64,000 bases of DNA from JAUIIK01 sp963745675 (GCA_963745675.1 CAVUYM010000023.1:190474-254473); one strand, 5' to 3'; positions 1 through 9,667 are shown, counted from the first letter of the stretch. Notes: generated by a model not told the origin, from the letters alone. Made by a program: numbers and translations.

Positions 1-1017
1 AACGCTGTTGGACTTGACGCCACCTTCGATCATCGAAGCGACAAGAGTCATCCGGCTGGCTGCGCGCAGGAAGGATGCAAGACTTTCGCGTTCATCCCAG
101 ATTTCGGCGATGATGCGGTCGATGTTGTCGTCGGTCACCGGTTCGCTGACGCCGACGAGCGTGTCGAGATGCTTGAACAGCTCGTGAGCCGTCGAAACTT
201 CTGGTTCGTACTGCCGGATGCGGCGAATGACTTCCTCAGCTTTGTAGATGGCGTTGTCAGCTTTCCAGGGTTGGGAAGCGTGGAAGCCTCGCCCCTTGAT
301 ATATATGCGGGCCTCGAGGCGCCCTTTTTCGCCGGTGTTGATCGGATAGATAAGCCGATCGCCGACACGAACCGGCGCGCCACCACCTTCATTAATGGCG
401 AAATCTGCGGTGATCGTTTCTGGTTGATGTTGAGCCAGCCAGCCGAAACCGTAAGCGCCGCCGGATTCCTCATCGGCGCAAACTGCGAGTTTGAGCGTCC
501 CGTTGAGTTTCACTCCTGCGCGCTTCATGAGGATCATCGCCATCGTTTCGGCGGCGACTGTACCTTTCATGTCGGCTGCACCGCGACCCCAGATGCGACC
601 CTCATGGATTTCCGCACCAAAGGGCGGATAGGTCCATTGAGACTCGTCCTCGACCGGCACAACGTCGATATGGGACATGTAGAGCAGGCTGGGACCGCTG
701 CCGCCAGTCAATCGGGCGGTGATGTTTGCTCTGTTTTCCTGCGAGTGATAAATCGTCGAATCGATGCCGTCGGCGGCCAGCTTGTCGCGCAGGAGTTCGG
801 CGCAGGGCAGCTCGTCGCCTGTCGCAGAATTGCCCTGAAGGATGTACGGCACAATCGGTTCGGCAAACTCTCCGGCCGTTTGTGAGGCGGACCATGGGGG
901 CTCGTTGTTGTGGCCGGTGTTTACAGACGCTATCTGAACGAGCGCTTGCGTTAGCTCGATGAGCTCGTCGCGCGCATCGTCCAGCATGTCATAGAGTTGC
1001 TCCAGTTTTGCTGCCAT
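1..1017 (-). CDS. M20-family metallopeptidase (C-terminus cut by window edge)
   Basis: The frame runs from an ATG at 1017 to the window edge without a stop, giving 339 residues of what is normally a 430-450 residue enzyme. Metal-site signatures of the M20 family (ArgE/DapE/carboxypeptidase G2 type) are visible: SHIDVVPV with the first His and Asp, then WGRGAADMKG with the bridging Asp, then the catalytic DEESGG pair, followed by the lid-domain region. The family hydrolyses amide bonds of small peptides or N-acyl amino acids with a two-zinc centre in the cytoplasm. The substrate cannot be told from sequence alone. It is transcribed leftwards and is the first of several hydrolases in this stretch. 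The family assignment is secure and the exact substrate unknown. Confidence 0.85.
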   Translation of the reverse strand, partial: MAAKLEQLYDMLDDARDELIELTQALVQIASVNTGHNNEPPWSASQTAGEFAEPIVPYILQGNSATGDELPCAELLRDKLAADGIDSTIYHSQENRANITARLTGGSGPSLLYMSHIDVVPVEDESQWTYPPFGAEIHEGRIWGRGAADMKGTVAAETMAMILMKRAGVKLNGTLKLAVCADEESGGAYGFGWLAQHQPETITADFAINEGGGAPVRVGDRLIYPINTGEKGRLEARIYIKGRGFHASQPWKADNAIYKAEEVIRRIRQYEPEVSTAHELFKHLDTLVGVSEPVTDDNIDRIIAEIWDERESLASFLRAASRMTLVASMIEGGVKSNSV

Positions 1018-1054
1018 GTTCTCCCCAATTCCATCTACGTGGTTTCGTGCCATC

Positions 1055-1750
1055 CTAGCGCTGTCTCTCGACAGCGATCAATTGTTGGTAGTCGCTCTCG
1101 CTACCGATCCATGTCTCGCCATCATCGTAGAATTCTTTCTTCCATACCGGGACAATTTCCTTTATGCGTTGAATCGCGTAGGCGCTGGCTTCGAAGGCAT
1201 CCGCACGGTGCGCTGATGACACTGCGATAACGACGCTCGCTTCTCCAACGTTAAGCAGTCCGATAGCGGTGCTCCATCGCGACGCCGAGTAGTTCCCATC
1301 GCTCGCGCATCTCCTCCGCAACCCGTGCGAGCTGGCGTTCAGCCGCAGCCGGATAGGCTTCATATTCGAGCGCCTGAACGGATCGTCCGCGGGCATTGTC
1401 GCGGACGACACCGGTGAAGACGTTGACCGCCCCGGCTCCAGGATGTTCTACGGATTGCAGCTATCGCTTCCGGATCGCAATTCACTTTCGTGGACACGAA
1501 AGTGATCGCCTCCGCTAACCGGGGGGTATGACGGCGATCTCATCCCCTCGGCAAGCGCATCGTCAAGATCGACGTACTCATGGTTGCGCATGATCATTGA
1601 TCGGTCGAGGAGCGGTTGAAGTTCTGGAACTCTTGTTGCGACATGGTCGTATACCGCGCGCACCGGAGTGCCTTCACTGAACTCGAGCGACTCTTCGGAG
1701 ATCCCGAGACGCTCGCGGACCATCGCGAAATATTTGACAATAACTTTCAT
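1055..1750 (-). CDS. MoaD-MoaE fusion, molybdopterin synthase, frame broken
   Basis: The start MKVIVKYFAMVRE begins a ubiquitin-like MoaD domain that runs to VIPPVSGG, the usual C-terminal di-glycine. The chain does not stop there but continues directly into HFRVHESEL, the usual beginning of MoaE. MoaE sequence then follows in pieces: VNVFTGVVRDNARG, then GLLNVGEASVVIAVSSAHR, then the catalytic-lysine stretch PVWKKEFYDDGETWI, ending at 1055. Together they would transfer sulfur to precursor Z in molybdenum cofactor synthesis. At least five frame changes are needed. Two sit in homopolymers (a G run at 1521-1526 and a C run at 1544-1547) and compensate each other, and others lie near 1475, 1450 and 1265. 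Fused MoaD-MoaE proteins are known in other bacteria, such as mycobacterial MoaX. The fusion means the di-glycine is internal, so processing would be required. Confidence 0.75.
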
Positions 1751-1965
1751 AATATCCGCCTTGACTGTTCAGAGAGCCGTCAAAGTGAATTCTCGAACGT
1801 CTGCTTCGTCAGATCGTTTCCCGCTTGCGAAGCAGGAATCACCGGCGAACACCGTTTCACCGTGCGGATCGTGATATGCATCGTTGGGGAGGAAGCCGAA
1901 GAAAACTCAGTCTGCATGTTTGGGAACAGCCTTTACGCGGCGCTTGCTGTTCGCGACAAGGATAG

Positions 1966-2038
1966 TACCCCCGGCAGGATTCGAACCTGCGACATCCGGC
2001 TTAGAAGGCCGACGTTCTATCCCCTGAACTACGGGGGC
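1966..2038 (-). tRNA. tRNA-Arg (anticodon TCT)
   Basis: On the minus strand a full cloverleaf can be folded. The acceptor GCCCCCG pairs with CGGGGGT (one G-U pair at the end). The anticodon stem closes the loop CTTCTAA, giving anticodon TCT, and the T arm is GCAGG-TTCGAAT-CCTGC. The discriminator is A and no CCA is encoded. It lies between the MoaD-MoaE gene and the UPF0173 hydrolase, on the same strand as both. Confidence 0.95.
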
Positions 2039-2067
2039 GAATCGATTTCGATTATAAGGCTTCGGAA

Positions 2068-3138
2068 TCAACGTTGCTGACGGTGTTTGCGACCTTCTGT
2101 TCGTAGCTCATCGACATAATCTTGGAGTACGCCGGACAGCTTCTCGCCCGCGCCGCTGATCGTCACCATCGTCACCTTACCTTTGCCAACGTTTGTCTGA
2201 ATTAGCAATTCAGCATGAACGGCCGGGCAGAAGCCCTCTCGGCGCCCTCGCACGAACACCTGATTCGGACGCCCGGTCCGCCCTGCTTTGTATCCGCGCT
2301 CGACAAAGAAGGCGATCGCATGATCGGCGGTCGGCTGAAAGTCGAGGTACGACACGGCTTTGCGCTGGAACGCCGTGCGTTCGAGTTCGGCTTCCACATC
2401 TGATCTGGAGGGTGGTCCGGAGCTCATTGTGATTATTCGATCTCCCAACTCTGCTCCGGGCTCAAGAACGACACACTTTGCCTGTGTCTGAGCTTCGACC
2501 TGGGTCTTGAACGCTCCTTTGTCTTGCTCGATCGGCGGGAAGGTGTTGCAGTGGCACGGGATTACATACTTTGGACGTAAGAACTTGACTGCCTTGACCG
2601 CATCCTCCGGACCCATCGTGAAATGGTCGCCGATAGGTAGAACGGCGAGGTCCAGTTCCTCGTCACCGATGAGCTGCATGTCCATGAAGAGGCACGTATC
2701 ACCGGCAAAGTAGAGCGTCTTCTTGTCTCTGCCCTCACCCAGCTTCACAACGAGCCCGGCTGGCACACCCGGAGCCAATGTCGTGCCGTCTTCAGCCGTC
2801 CAGGATGATGTGTGCCAGGCTGGTACGAGCTTTACGGATCCGCCATCAAAGCGATAGGTGCCACCATGATTCATCGGGACAGCGTTCGCTCCCTGGCTCG
2901 CAAGTAGCTCCCCGAGCTCGAAGGTTGAGATGACCGGCGCACCGGTGCGCTTTGACAGTTCAACCGAATCTCCGACATGGTCGTTGTGGGCATGGGTAAC
3001 AAAGATAAAGTCAGGAGAGATGCTACTTGCGTCGATCTTCGCGTCCGGATTTCCGGTGATAAAGGGGTCAATCGCGATGAGCTGCTCACCGTTCTGTATG
3101 GTGAAAGCTGAGTGTCCAATGTAATTTACCGTGACCAT
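2068..3138 (-). CDS. UPF0173-type metal-dependent hydrolase with C-terminal extension
   Basis: The product has 356 residues. Residues 1-240 match the metallo-beta-lactamase fold of UPF0173: IGHSAF at the start, the metal motif THAHNDH at 48-54, a histidine at HTSSW, FAGDTCLF, and a late CHCNTFPPIE histidine. Members of this family are usually about 225 residues and their substrates are poorly known. The last 115 residues, starting near MSSGPPSRSDVEAE, are extra. They look alpha/beta, contain FVRGRREGFCPAVHAE, and end in a basic tail. I do not recognise that part. The gene ends about 30 bases from tRNA-Arg and is followed upstream by a YtcJ amidohydrolase on the same strand. The start ATG at 3138 fits the family N-terminus MVTVNYIGHS. 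Confidence 0.85.
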   Translation of the reverse strand: MVTVNYIGHSAFTIQNGEQLIAIDPFITGNPDAKIDASSISPDFIFVTHAHNDHVGDSVELSKRTGAPVISTFELGELLASQGANAVPMNHGGTYRFDGGSVKLVPAWHTSSWTAEDGTTLAPGVPAGLVVKLGEGRDKKTLYFAGDTCLFMDMQLIGDEELDLAVLPIGDHFTMGPEDAVKAVKFLRPKYVIPCHCNTFPPIEQDKGAFKTQVEAQTQAKCVVLEPGAELGDRIITMSSGPPSRSDVEAELERTAFQRKAVSYLDFQPTADHAIAFFVERGYKAGRTGRPNQVFVRGRREGFCPAVHAELLIQTNVGKGKVTMVTISGAGEKLSGVLQDYVDELRTEGRKHRQQR

Positions 3139-3216
3139 GTTGGCCTCCCTGTTGTACTTGCGGATGTTCGACCATCATCTCAATCGTAGGGTGGTGGGAG
3201 ACAAATCCGCAAACTA

Positions 3217-4870
3217 TCAGGCAGAACCCTCCCGTCGATAGACAACATGTCCGTCAACGATGGTGATATCGGCCCGCACCTCTGCCATCTCATCCGGGTC
3301 GACACTTGCCAGGTCGCATTCAAAGACGACCGCATCGGCGAGCATGCCCGGTTCAAGGGTTCCTTTGATCTTCTCTTCGAAGGAGGCATAGGCCCCATTG
3401 AAGGTATAAGCGCGCAGGGCCTCGACGAGCGGGACTGCTTCTTCCGCCCACATGACCGTACCTTCCTCGCTCTTACGCGTCATCATTGTCTGGAGCCCAA
3501 TGGCCGGATTCGTGTTGACGACGGGCGCGTCGGTCGAGGCTGCCGCGACGATGCCATGCTCATAGAATGTGTTCATCCCGTAGGCGTAGCGAATCCGATC
3601 CCACCCCAGATTCTGGATATAGGCGCTGTTGAAATAGTAGAGAAAACTGGTGCCGGGAATCGGGATCGCGCCGATGCGCTTGATACGCTCGACGATTTCA
3701 AGATCGATGATCGAACAGTGCTCGATGCGGTGGCGCGAATCCTCTCGCGGATAGAGTTCGAGCGCTTCCTCGTAAGCGTCGAGGAGCAACGATATTGCAG
3801 CGTCTCCTATGGCATGCGCGCAGAGCTGGAAGCCGGCCTTGTGAGCCCGAATCATCTTCTGCTTGATCTCCTCAGGATCGTACATCCATAGTCCGACATT
3901 CTCGGATTCGCCCTCGTAGGGCTCGGACATGCGGGCAGTACGGCCGCCGATCGAGCCATCCAGGAAGAGTTTGGCCGGGCCGATCCTGAGCCATTCGTCA
4001 CCAAATCCCGTCTTGATGCCAAGAGACTCAAGCGCGTCGAGAGTTTCGTCAATCATCATCATCAAATAGGTTCGGACGGGTAGCTCGCCGGCGACCGCCA
4101 AGTCTTCGTAGGCCGTCATATGGGTCAAATCGCGAACACCGGCTTCAGCGACGCTCGTGACGCCCTGGGATAGGAACTGTTCACCCGCAGCCACCAGGGC
4201 TTGTTTGCATTGTTGGAGTGTTGGCTCCGGGATTATGGAGCGCACCATCGTTTGGGCTGACTCCCGTAACACACCGGTCGGCTTGCCATGTTCGTCTCGG
4301 TCGATCGTTCCACCTGGAGGATCGGCTGTATCGGCATTGATGCCAGCCAATTTCAAAGCGACTGAATTTACGGCGCAAATGTGCCCACAAGCGCGCACGA
4401 CGATGACCGGATTGTCAGGTGACACGGGATCGAGGTCGTCGCGCGTGGGGTGTCGCTGGTCTTCAAGCCGTGCCTGATCGTAACCGCGCCCGGATACCCA
4501 CGCTCCCGACGGCGTTGCGGAAACCCGCTCGGCTACTCGTGCAACGATATCGGCAACGGTCCGGTTAGGCGGTGACGAGGCATCGACGTCGGTTAGAGAC
4601 AGGCCCAGATACAGGGGATGGCAATGTGCATCGTTGATGCCCGGCGCAATGGTCCGGCCGTTCAGGTTGATGACTTCCGTTCCCGGAGCGCCGCCAACCC
4701 AGGATTTCATCATCGCTGCCGACAGCAGAGATTTTGCCGTTGATCATCGCAACAGCAGTCGCACGGCTGTCGTGATAGTTCCCGGTCAATACTTTGCCGT
4801 TGGTAAGAATCAAGTTTCCATGTCTATCGGGTCCCACTGGTTGTACTCTCTTACCAGTTGGATCAAACAT
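3217..4870 (-). CDS. YtcJ-type amidohydrolase (one frame change)
   Basis: An amidohydrolase of the YtcJ subfamily (amidohydrolase 3). It has the N-terminal beta-sandwich strand LILTNGKVLTG, then the metal motif DAHCHPLYLG. Later come CAHAIGDAAI, HRIEHC and the Asp-bearing STDAPV, with LEPGMLADAVVFE at the end. The family hydrolyses amide or cyclic amide bonds; the substrate is not predictable. Two frames join near 4705, where AVGSDDEI passes into SWVGGAPGTEV, so a single-base error there is likely. The start is taken at ATG 4870. An in-frame GTG at 4945 would add 25 residues with no family similarity. A paralog lies at 39525-41128. Confidence 0.8.
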
Positions 4871-4983
4871 TAATCTCTGGCCAGATTGTAGCTTCCATGC
4901 ATGGTGGGTGGTTGCCGGGCGACCGAATATGTGGGACGATTCCACTCCGATGGGCTGAGTTGGCCAGTTGAAGGAGGGGTGCT

Positions 4984-5703
4984 GTGGGATGGGGCATTTC
5001 CGGGGGGGTCTTGGGACTCGTCCTGATGTTTGGAGCCTACCGTTGGCTTATGGGGTGGTCGACGGCACGCTCGGGCGGAATGTCGATTCCGATGATTGGA
5101 ACTCGACCTCGTCGTTTGGCCGGTGTTCCTGAAGAAGCGCCAACCAATGCCAGAATGCCGCCGGCGATGGAAGTGCTGCGCCACGGGCAGTCTCCTGTCA
5201 TTGTCGAGCCACGGAATGAAGAATTAATCCACGAGGTTGAAGGCGGGCTGCCGGGCGAGGAAGTAATTTTTACCGCGACAGACTACCCCGTACAAGAACT
5301 TCTCCGTCCGGACGACGATGATGAGTTTCCCGTCGGTTTCGTCGTTGACAGCGCTGAGGTCGGTGTCGTGGTAACAGAGATCAATCACGGCATAGTGGAC
5401 GAGCTCAAACATGTTCACGACACCGGCGAATTTGTCGTGATCGCAAACCATAGTCCCAATCCGGTGAATCTCGAAAACTGGCGACTCGCCGATGAAGGTG
5501 AAAATCACTCCTTCCAGTTTCCGGCTTTGGTCCTCGAACCGCAGGCTGAGATCAGAGTGCATATGTGGCCCGGGGAGGATACTGAGACCGATCTGTATGT
5601 GGGTCGGCGCAACCCGTGGTGGAACAATGATGGCGACACTGCATATCTCTATGATGCCGAGGGAGCGATCGTCCACACGCTGACAACCGAGAACAACGAC
5701 TAG
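4984..5703 (+). CDS. Membrane-anchored lamin-tail-domain protein
   Basis: 239 residues, the only rightward gene in the first 8 kb. An N-terminal hydrophobic segment (about residues 5-21) is followed by a 100-residue low-complexity spacer rich in Pro, Glu and Asp. The C-terminal half (about 118-238) has the lamin-tail-domain pattern: VVVTEINHG, then GEFVVIANHSPNPVNLENWRL, then HSFQFP, VLEPQAEIRVH, and NNDGDTAYLYDAEGAIV. Lamin-tail domains in bacteria occur on exported proteins, often beside nucleases or adhesins, and are thought to bind other macromolecules. No catalytic domain is attached here. The anchor suggests the domain faces outside the membrane. The flanking genes are leftward, so this gene is monocistronic. 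Confidence 0.75.
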   Translation: MGWGISGGVLGLVLMFGAYRWLMGWSTARSGGMSIPMIGTRPRRLAGVPEEAPTNARMPPAMEVLRHGQSPVIVEPRNEELIHEVEGGLPGEEVIFTATDYPVQELLRPDDDDEFPVGFVVDSAEVGVVVTEINHGIVDELKHVHDTGEFVVIANHSPNPVNLENWRLADEGENHSFQFPALVLEPQAEIRVHMWPGEDTETDLYVGRRNPWWNNDGDTAYLYDAEGAIVHTLTTENND

Positions 5704-5715
5704 ACTAGCTCAACG

Positions 5716-6549
5716 CTAGCCGTTCACATCCCGCTCGAGCCACCACCTGGCCACGTGGTCGGCTCGAGCAATCCAGATATCGCCGAGGCTGATCGCGTAG
5801 TCAAGCAGGTTTGCGAGAGCCGTCGATGGACCGGGTCTGCCGCTCACCCAGGGGTGCAGCGTCAGACACATGAGTTTGCCTTCGGCACGCAAAACGTCCA
5901 GATCGTCGCGCCAGAATTCGGCTGCATTTCTTGGATTGACGGTTGCATCGACAAAATAGGTGTAGTCATCGTAGAAGCGCGACGGTGGCAATTGGACAAG
6001 CGGCGATCCCGATTCTTCGGGACGTTCGATCCACGGCAGATCGGACCGGGCATAGTCCATTTGCCAGGACAGCCCCAGCGCCTGGACGACGCGGCGGGTC
6101 TCATTATTGAAACTCCAGCCGGGTGATTTGTGTCCGGTGGGACGCCGTCCGGCGATCGACTCCAGCATGTTTGCGGTTTTACCGGCATCGTCCAGCTGTT
6201 CTTCGTAGGACATCCCTGCATAGTGGCGATGATCCCAGGAATGAATGGCGTGGTCGTGCCCGTCTTCCTCGGCACGCTCGACCGCATCAGGCCTGTCCTC
6301 CATGCAGCGTCCAACCCAACAAAACGACGCGGCGACTTCCCGATCTCGCAGGAGGTCGAGAAGTCGCCAGATGCCTGTGTTGAGGTCATATTCGGCCTGT
6401 GACCACCAAAAGCTGTCATCGGGGCCGTGATGATTTATCTCACCGTATGGCCCGTCTACGTCGAGCGTAACGACGAGCGCCGAGCGGTGACCGGCGGGCC
6501 AGACAGAATTGGCTGACACTGTTCGTCCGCCTATTCTATTGGCGACCAT
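5716..6549 (-). CDS. Polysaccharide deacetylase family protein
   Basis: 277 residues with the NodB-type deacetylase layout. LVVTLDVDGPYG carries the catalytic and metal Asp, and HAIHSWDHRHY supplies the metal His pair. Later strands include GHKSPGWSFN and CLTLHPWVSGRP with the final His. The family removes N- or O-acetyl groups from sugars or, in the PuuE-like branch, opens ring amides. The late HP motif and the lack of a signal peptide favour a cytoplasmic PuuE-like enzyme. It overlaps the 3' end of the creatininase-family gene by 19 bases, so the two are translationally coupled and probably act on related amide substrates. The start ATG at 6549 is supported by this coupling. Confidence 0.8.
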   Translation of the reverse strand: MVANRIGGRTVSANSVWPAGHRSALVVTLDVDGPYGEINHHGPDDSFWWSQAEYDLNTGIWRLLDLLRDREVAASFCWVGRCMEDRPDAVERAEEDGHDHAIHSWDHRHYAGMSYEEQLDDAGKTANMLESIAGRRPTGHKSPGWSFNNETRRVVQALGLSWQMDYARSDLPWIERPEESGSPLVQLPPSRFYDDYTYFVDATVNPRNAAEFWRDDLDVLRAEGKLMCLTLHPWVSGRPGPSTALANLLDYAISLGDIWIARADHVARWWLERDVNG

Positions 6550-7319
6550 TCGATGATCTCGTCCATGAATTCGACAAAATTGTTGAGCGCGCTCGTCATC
6601 ATCTCTTCGCCGATCTCTCGTGTGGATTTGCGAGCATCGCCCAGTGCGCCGTTGCGCGTGTATTCATCGAAGCGGTAGGGGACGTTGACCCCATAGCGCT
6701 GGAGCGTGCCACGCAGTTCATAGGTCAGATCGGTCATATCTCCAGCTGCCAACGCGTCGGTCTTGACGATTTCAGGCGCAAGGAACATGGCTGCCGAAGT
6801 TTCCATCTGGCAGGCGTGGCCAACGATGTCCTTGTCGAAACCGAACTTTGGTCCGAGATCTTTATCGGCGAAGCTGAAATAGGTGGCAGCTGCGACGAAG
6901 GTTGGACCGAGTTCTTCGTTGATGCGCACGAGCGTGTTGCCGAGGGGTGCGATGTTTCCGCCATGGCCATTGACGATCATGAACCGTTCGAAGCCATGCT
7001 CCATGAGTGAGCCAACGACTTCGACGAGAATCTGACCGAATGTTTCCGCAGAAAGCGTGATCGTTCCGGGGAAGTTCATGTGATGATAGGAGACGCCCCA
7101 GGGCATCGATGGAGCGACCATTAGTTTGGGATTGCGCATCGCTGCGGCCCGGTTACAGAATTCGGTCGCACCAATGATATCCATCTTGAGCGCCAGATTT
7201 GGTCCGTGTTGCTCATTCGAACCTACGGGTATCAGGACGGCTTCAACTTCATCACGGATCGCTTCGACTTCTGGCCATGAGAGATCTGCAAGTACCAGAG
7301 GATCGCCATAGTCGGCCAT
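6531..7319 (-). CDS. Creatininase-family amidohydrolase
   Basis: 262 residues with the creatininase fold signatures: VLIPVGSNEQHGPNLALKMD carrying the Glu-His-Asp metal ligands, MPWGVSYHHMNFPGT, and FMIVNGHGGN. The C-terminal Glu ligand probably lies in CQMETSAAMF. Family members hydrolyse cyclic amides such as creatinine, or open lactams in cofactor synthesis (MftE-like). No mycofactocin genes are near, so a catabolic amidase is more likely. It is the upstream partner of the overlapping deacetylase gene and lies 45 bases downstream of the transsulfuration gene. The whole open frame agrees with family length. Confidence 0.88.
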   Translation of the reverse strand: MADYGDPLVLADLSWPEVEAIRDEVEAVLIPVGSNEQHGPNLALKMDIIGATEFCNRAAAMRNPKLMVAPSMPWGVSYHHMNFPGTITLSAETFGQILVEVVGSLMEHGFERFMIVNGHGGNIAPLGNTLVRINEELGPTFVAAATYFSFADKDLGPKFGFDKDIVGHACQMETSAAMFLAPEIVKTDALAAGDMTDLTYELRGTLQRYGVNVPYRFDEYTRNGALGDARKSTREIGEEMMTSALNNFVEFMDEIIEWSPIE

Positions 7320-7364
7320 GTTTAGGTCCTTTCAGGCGCATGTTGATGCGCCACGATACAGAAG

Positions 7365-8618
7365 CTAAATGCTTGCTCTGCGAATCGCCTGATCGAGGTC
7401 GGCGACAATGTCGGCTGCGTCTTCGATTCCAATCGATACACGCACCAGATCGTCTCCGATTCCTATTTTTTCACGGTCTTCGAGCGGCATAGAACGGTGT
7501 GAGGCCATCGCAGGATAGAGTGATAGCGAGTAGATGTCGCCGAGCGAGGTAGCCGGAATGATGAGATCCAACGCCTCCAAATAGTTGAACACATCCTCCT
7601 TCGTCGCGTCTTTGATCGTGAACGAAATCATCGCTCCATAACCCTGGCCACCGAAGAGCCTGGTTGCAGTTGCATGGCTTGGGTGACTCTCGAGTCCCGG
7701 ATAGTTCACCAGGCCGACGTTAGGATGCGCCTCGAGAGCTTTCGCTACCGTCATCGCGTTTGCACTCTGCTGGCGGAAACGCAGCGGCAGCGTCTTGATG
7801 CCGCGAAGGGCGAGCCAGGCTTCAAACGGTCCGAGAATCGAGCCGGTGAGCTTGGCGTAGTCTCCCAACTGCTGCCGGCGCATGCGTGATGTCGCGACGA
7901 TGCCACCGGTGACGTCGCCATGCCCGGCAATGTACTTGGTCATCGAATGGACGACGAGGTGGGCTCCGTCCTTTGCAGGCTGATAGAGCACTGGGGGCGT
8001 GAAGGTCGAGTCGACGAGCACTGTCGCGCCGCACGTACTTGCCATCTCGCATATGGCGGGGATATCTGTCACTTTCATGAGCGGATTGGTGATCGTCTCG
8101 CAAATGATCAGATCCGGCTTGTGCGTCTCGATCGCAGCGGCTGTGGCATCGAGGTCAATAAAATCGACGAGTTCGGTCGTGATGCCCCAGGCGGTGTAGT
8201 GATCGCGGAGGCTGGCGAAGGTATGCCCGTAGAGGTCACGCGTGGCAAGAATCGTCGAGCCGGGCGTCACTGCAGACATGATTGCCGCGTGAACGGCTGC
8301 CATGCCAGATGCGAAGCTAATTGCAGTGGCGGTACCTTCGAGATTCGCGACGACTTCTTCGAGCGCCGATGTCGTTGGATTTCCGTAGCGCGTGTAGACG
8401 TACTTGGTGTCGTCGCCTGCGAGAGCGGCGTCCATTACTTCCAGGTCGTCGTAGACGAACGTCGAACCGGGATAGATCGGTGTTACAGTCGGCCTGAACT
8501 GCGGCTGCGAAGGTCGCTCTCCGGTATGGACGGCGCGGGTCGCCACGCCTGGACTCGAGTCTGTTGGGTCGTTATTCGTCCGTTTCGGCTCTACCACCCT
8601 GGCTACCTCGTTTCTCAA
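7365..8618 (-). CDS. Transsulfuration PLP enzyme (cystathionine synthase/lyase family)
   Basis: 417 residues of the Cys/Met metabolism PLP-dependent family. The markers are YTRYGNPTTSALEE, the cofactor stack SFASGMAAVHAA, and the Schiff-base lysine in HSMTKYIAGHGDVTGG. The C-terminal SLGDIYSLSLYPAMASH corresponds to the substrate loop. The family includes cystathionine gamma-synthase, cystathionine gamma-lyase and methionine gamma-lyase, which cannot be separated by eye here. The first 25 residues are probably disordered, and the conserved part begins at TRAVHTGERPS. It is the most upstream gene of the leftward set ending in the deacetylase. The neighbouring amidases suggest a catabolic use. 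Confidence 0.88.
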   Translation of the reverse strand: MRNEVARVVEPKRTNNDPTDSSPGVATRAVHTGERPSQPQFRPTVTPIYPGSTFVYDDLEVMDAALAGDDTKYVYTRYGNPTTSALEEVVANLEGTATAISFASGMAAVHAAIMSAVTPGSTILATRDLYGHTFASLRDHYTAWGITTELVDFIDLDATAAAIETHKPDLIICETITNPLMKVTDIPAICEMASTCGATVLVDSTFTPPVLYQPAKDGAHLVVHSMTKYIAGHGDVTGGIVATSRMRRQQLGDYAKLTGSILGPFEAWLALRGIKTLPLRFRQQSANAMTVAKALEAHPNVGLVNYPGLESHPSHATATRLFGGQGYGAMISFTIKDATKEDVFNYLEALDLIIPATSLGDIYSLSLYPAMASHRSMPLEDREKIGIGDDLVRVSIGIEDAADIVADLDQAIRRASI

Positions 8619-8694
8619 GAATCTAAGCCTTGGCAGTCTAGAGACTTACGATTCGCATGTCAATCGAGGATCTAGGTGGAGCAAGCGTCGCGAA

Positions 8695-9667
8695 TTGTGT
8701 CAGAATTTCAGGATGGAAAAAGACGCCACAGATTCAGCCATCTCATTCGTCGACCGATTCACCGGCTGCCTGTTGGGGATGGCAATCGGAGACGCTCTAG
8801 GCACGCCGCGGGCATTCGGTTCGAGTGTTCCCGCAGATCATCCCCTCGAATATGTCGCGCGGTTTTCGGATGACGGTTCGGTAGAGGTTCCTGCCGGGCA
8901 GTTCAGCCTCAACACCGAGCTGGCGCTATGCCTTCTGGAGACGCTGGCAACGTCGGATGGGTTTATCGATCCCGAACTCGCGATCTATCGCTTCGAGAAC
9001 GCTGCAGCGCGTTCAACCTACCTGGGCGAGGCGAGGGAAGCTCGGGCTATAGCGTTTGCGGCGTCTTCCGAAGCGTTTCAATCGGGAGGAGATTCGCCCT
9101 CGACGGGTTATGCCGGCCCAGCGGCGCGGGTGACGCCTTTGGCTCTGGTTCACTCTCTTTCCGATCTCAACGTTGCGCTTTTGACGCGCGAGGTCATGCG
9201 ATCCGTGCTGCTTACCGACGCAAATCCAGTCGTTGTCAATGGAGCCCTCGCCGTTGCACATGCAGTGAGGATGCTCATGCGCGCGGGAAATCCCGCTGGC
9301 ATTACTCATTGAGGAAGTGCTTAGCCTCATTGACGAGGATGATGTCGCTCGCGCGCTGCGCGCCGGAGGCATCGTCGAGGCTACAGCTGATGTCACATCC
9401 GTTGTGCCGAGTGCGCTACACGCTGTCGTTATGGGCGACGGAGCTCTTGAGCGATCACTCTTAATCGCGTTCGCTGCCGGGGGTGCAACACATCTAACCG
9501 GCGCGATTGTCGGAGCGCTTTGCGGGTGCTGCGTTGGAGCGAGCAATCTGAGCCAGAAATTGATCGACGGATTGGAAGGCCGCGCGTACGTGCTCATGGC
9601 ATCGCCGGCGTTGCTACGAACGGCTCAACTTCGAGCCGGACTGCTTTTTCAGCTGCGGCTGCAATGA
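8695..9667 (+). CDS. ADP-ribosylglycohydrolase-fold protein, degenerate site (one frame change)
   Basis: DraG-like fold. It has the N-terminal RFTGCLLGMAIGDALGTP, the central helix regions, and a C-terminal LTGAIVGALCG typical of this all-helical family. DraG enzymes remove ADP-ribose from proteins using two magnesium ions held by Asp residues. Here those positions are changed: the expected S-D-D-T is SLNTE (residues 71-75 from the first start), and the expected GGDTDTNAAI is GGATHLTGAI. It is therefore probably catalytically dead or altered. The frame breaks near 9300, where the sequence continues as LLIEEVLSLIDEDD. The start could be TTG 8695 or, better, ATG 8713. Its stop overlaps the ATG of the HAD gene (ATGA), so the two are coupled. 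Confidence 0.75.
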
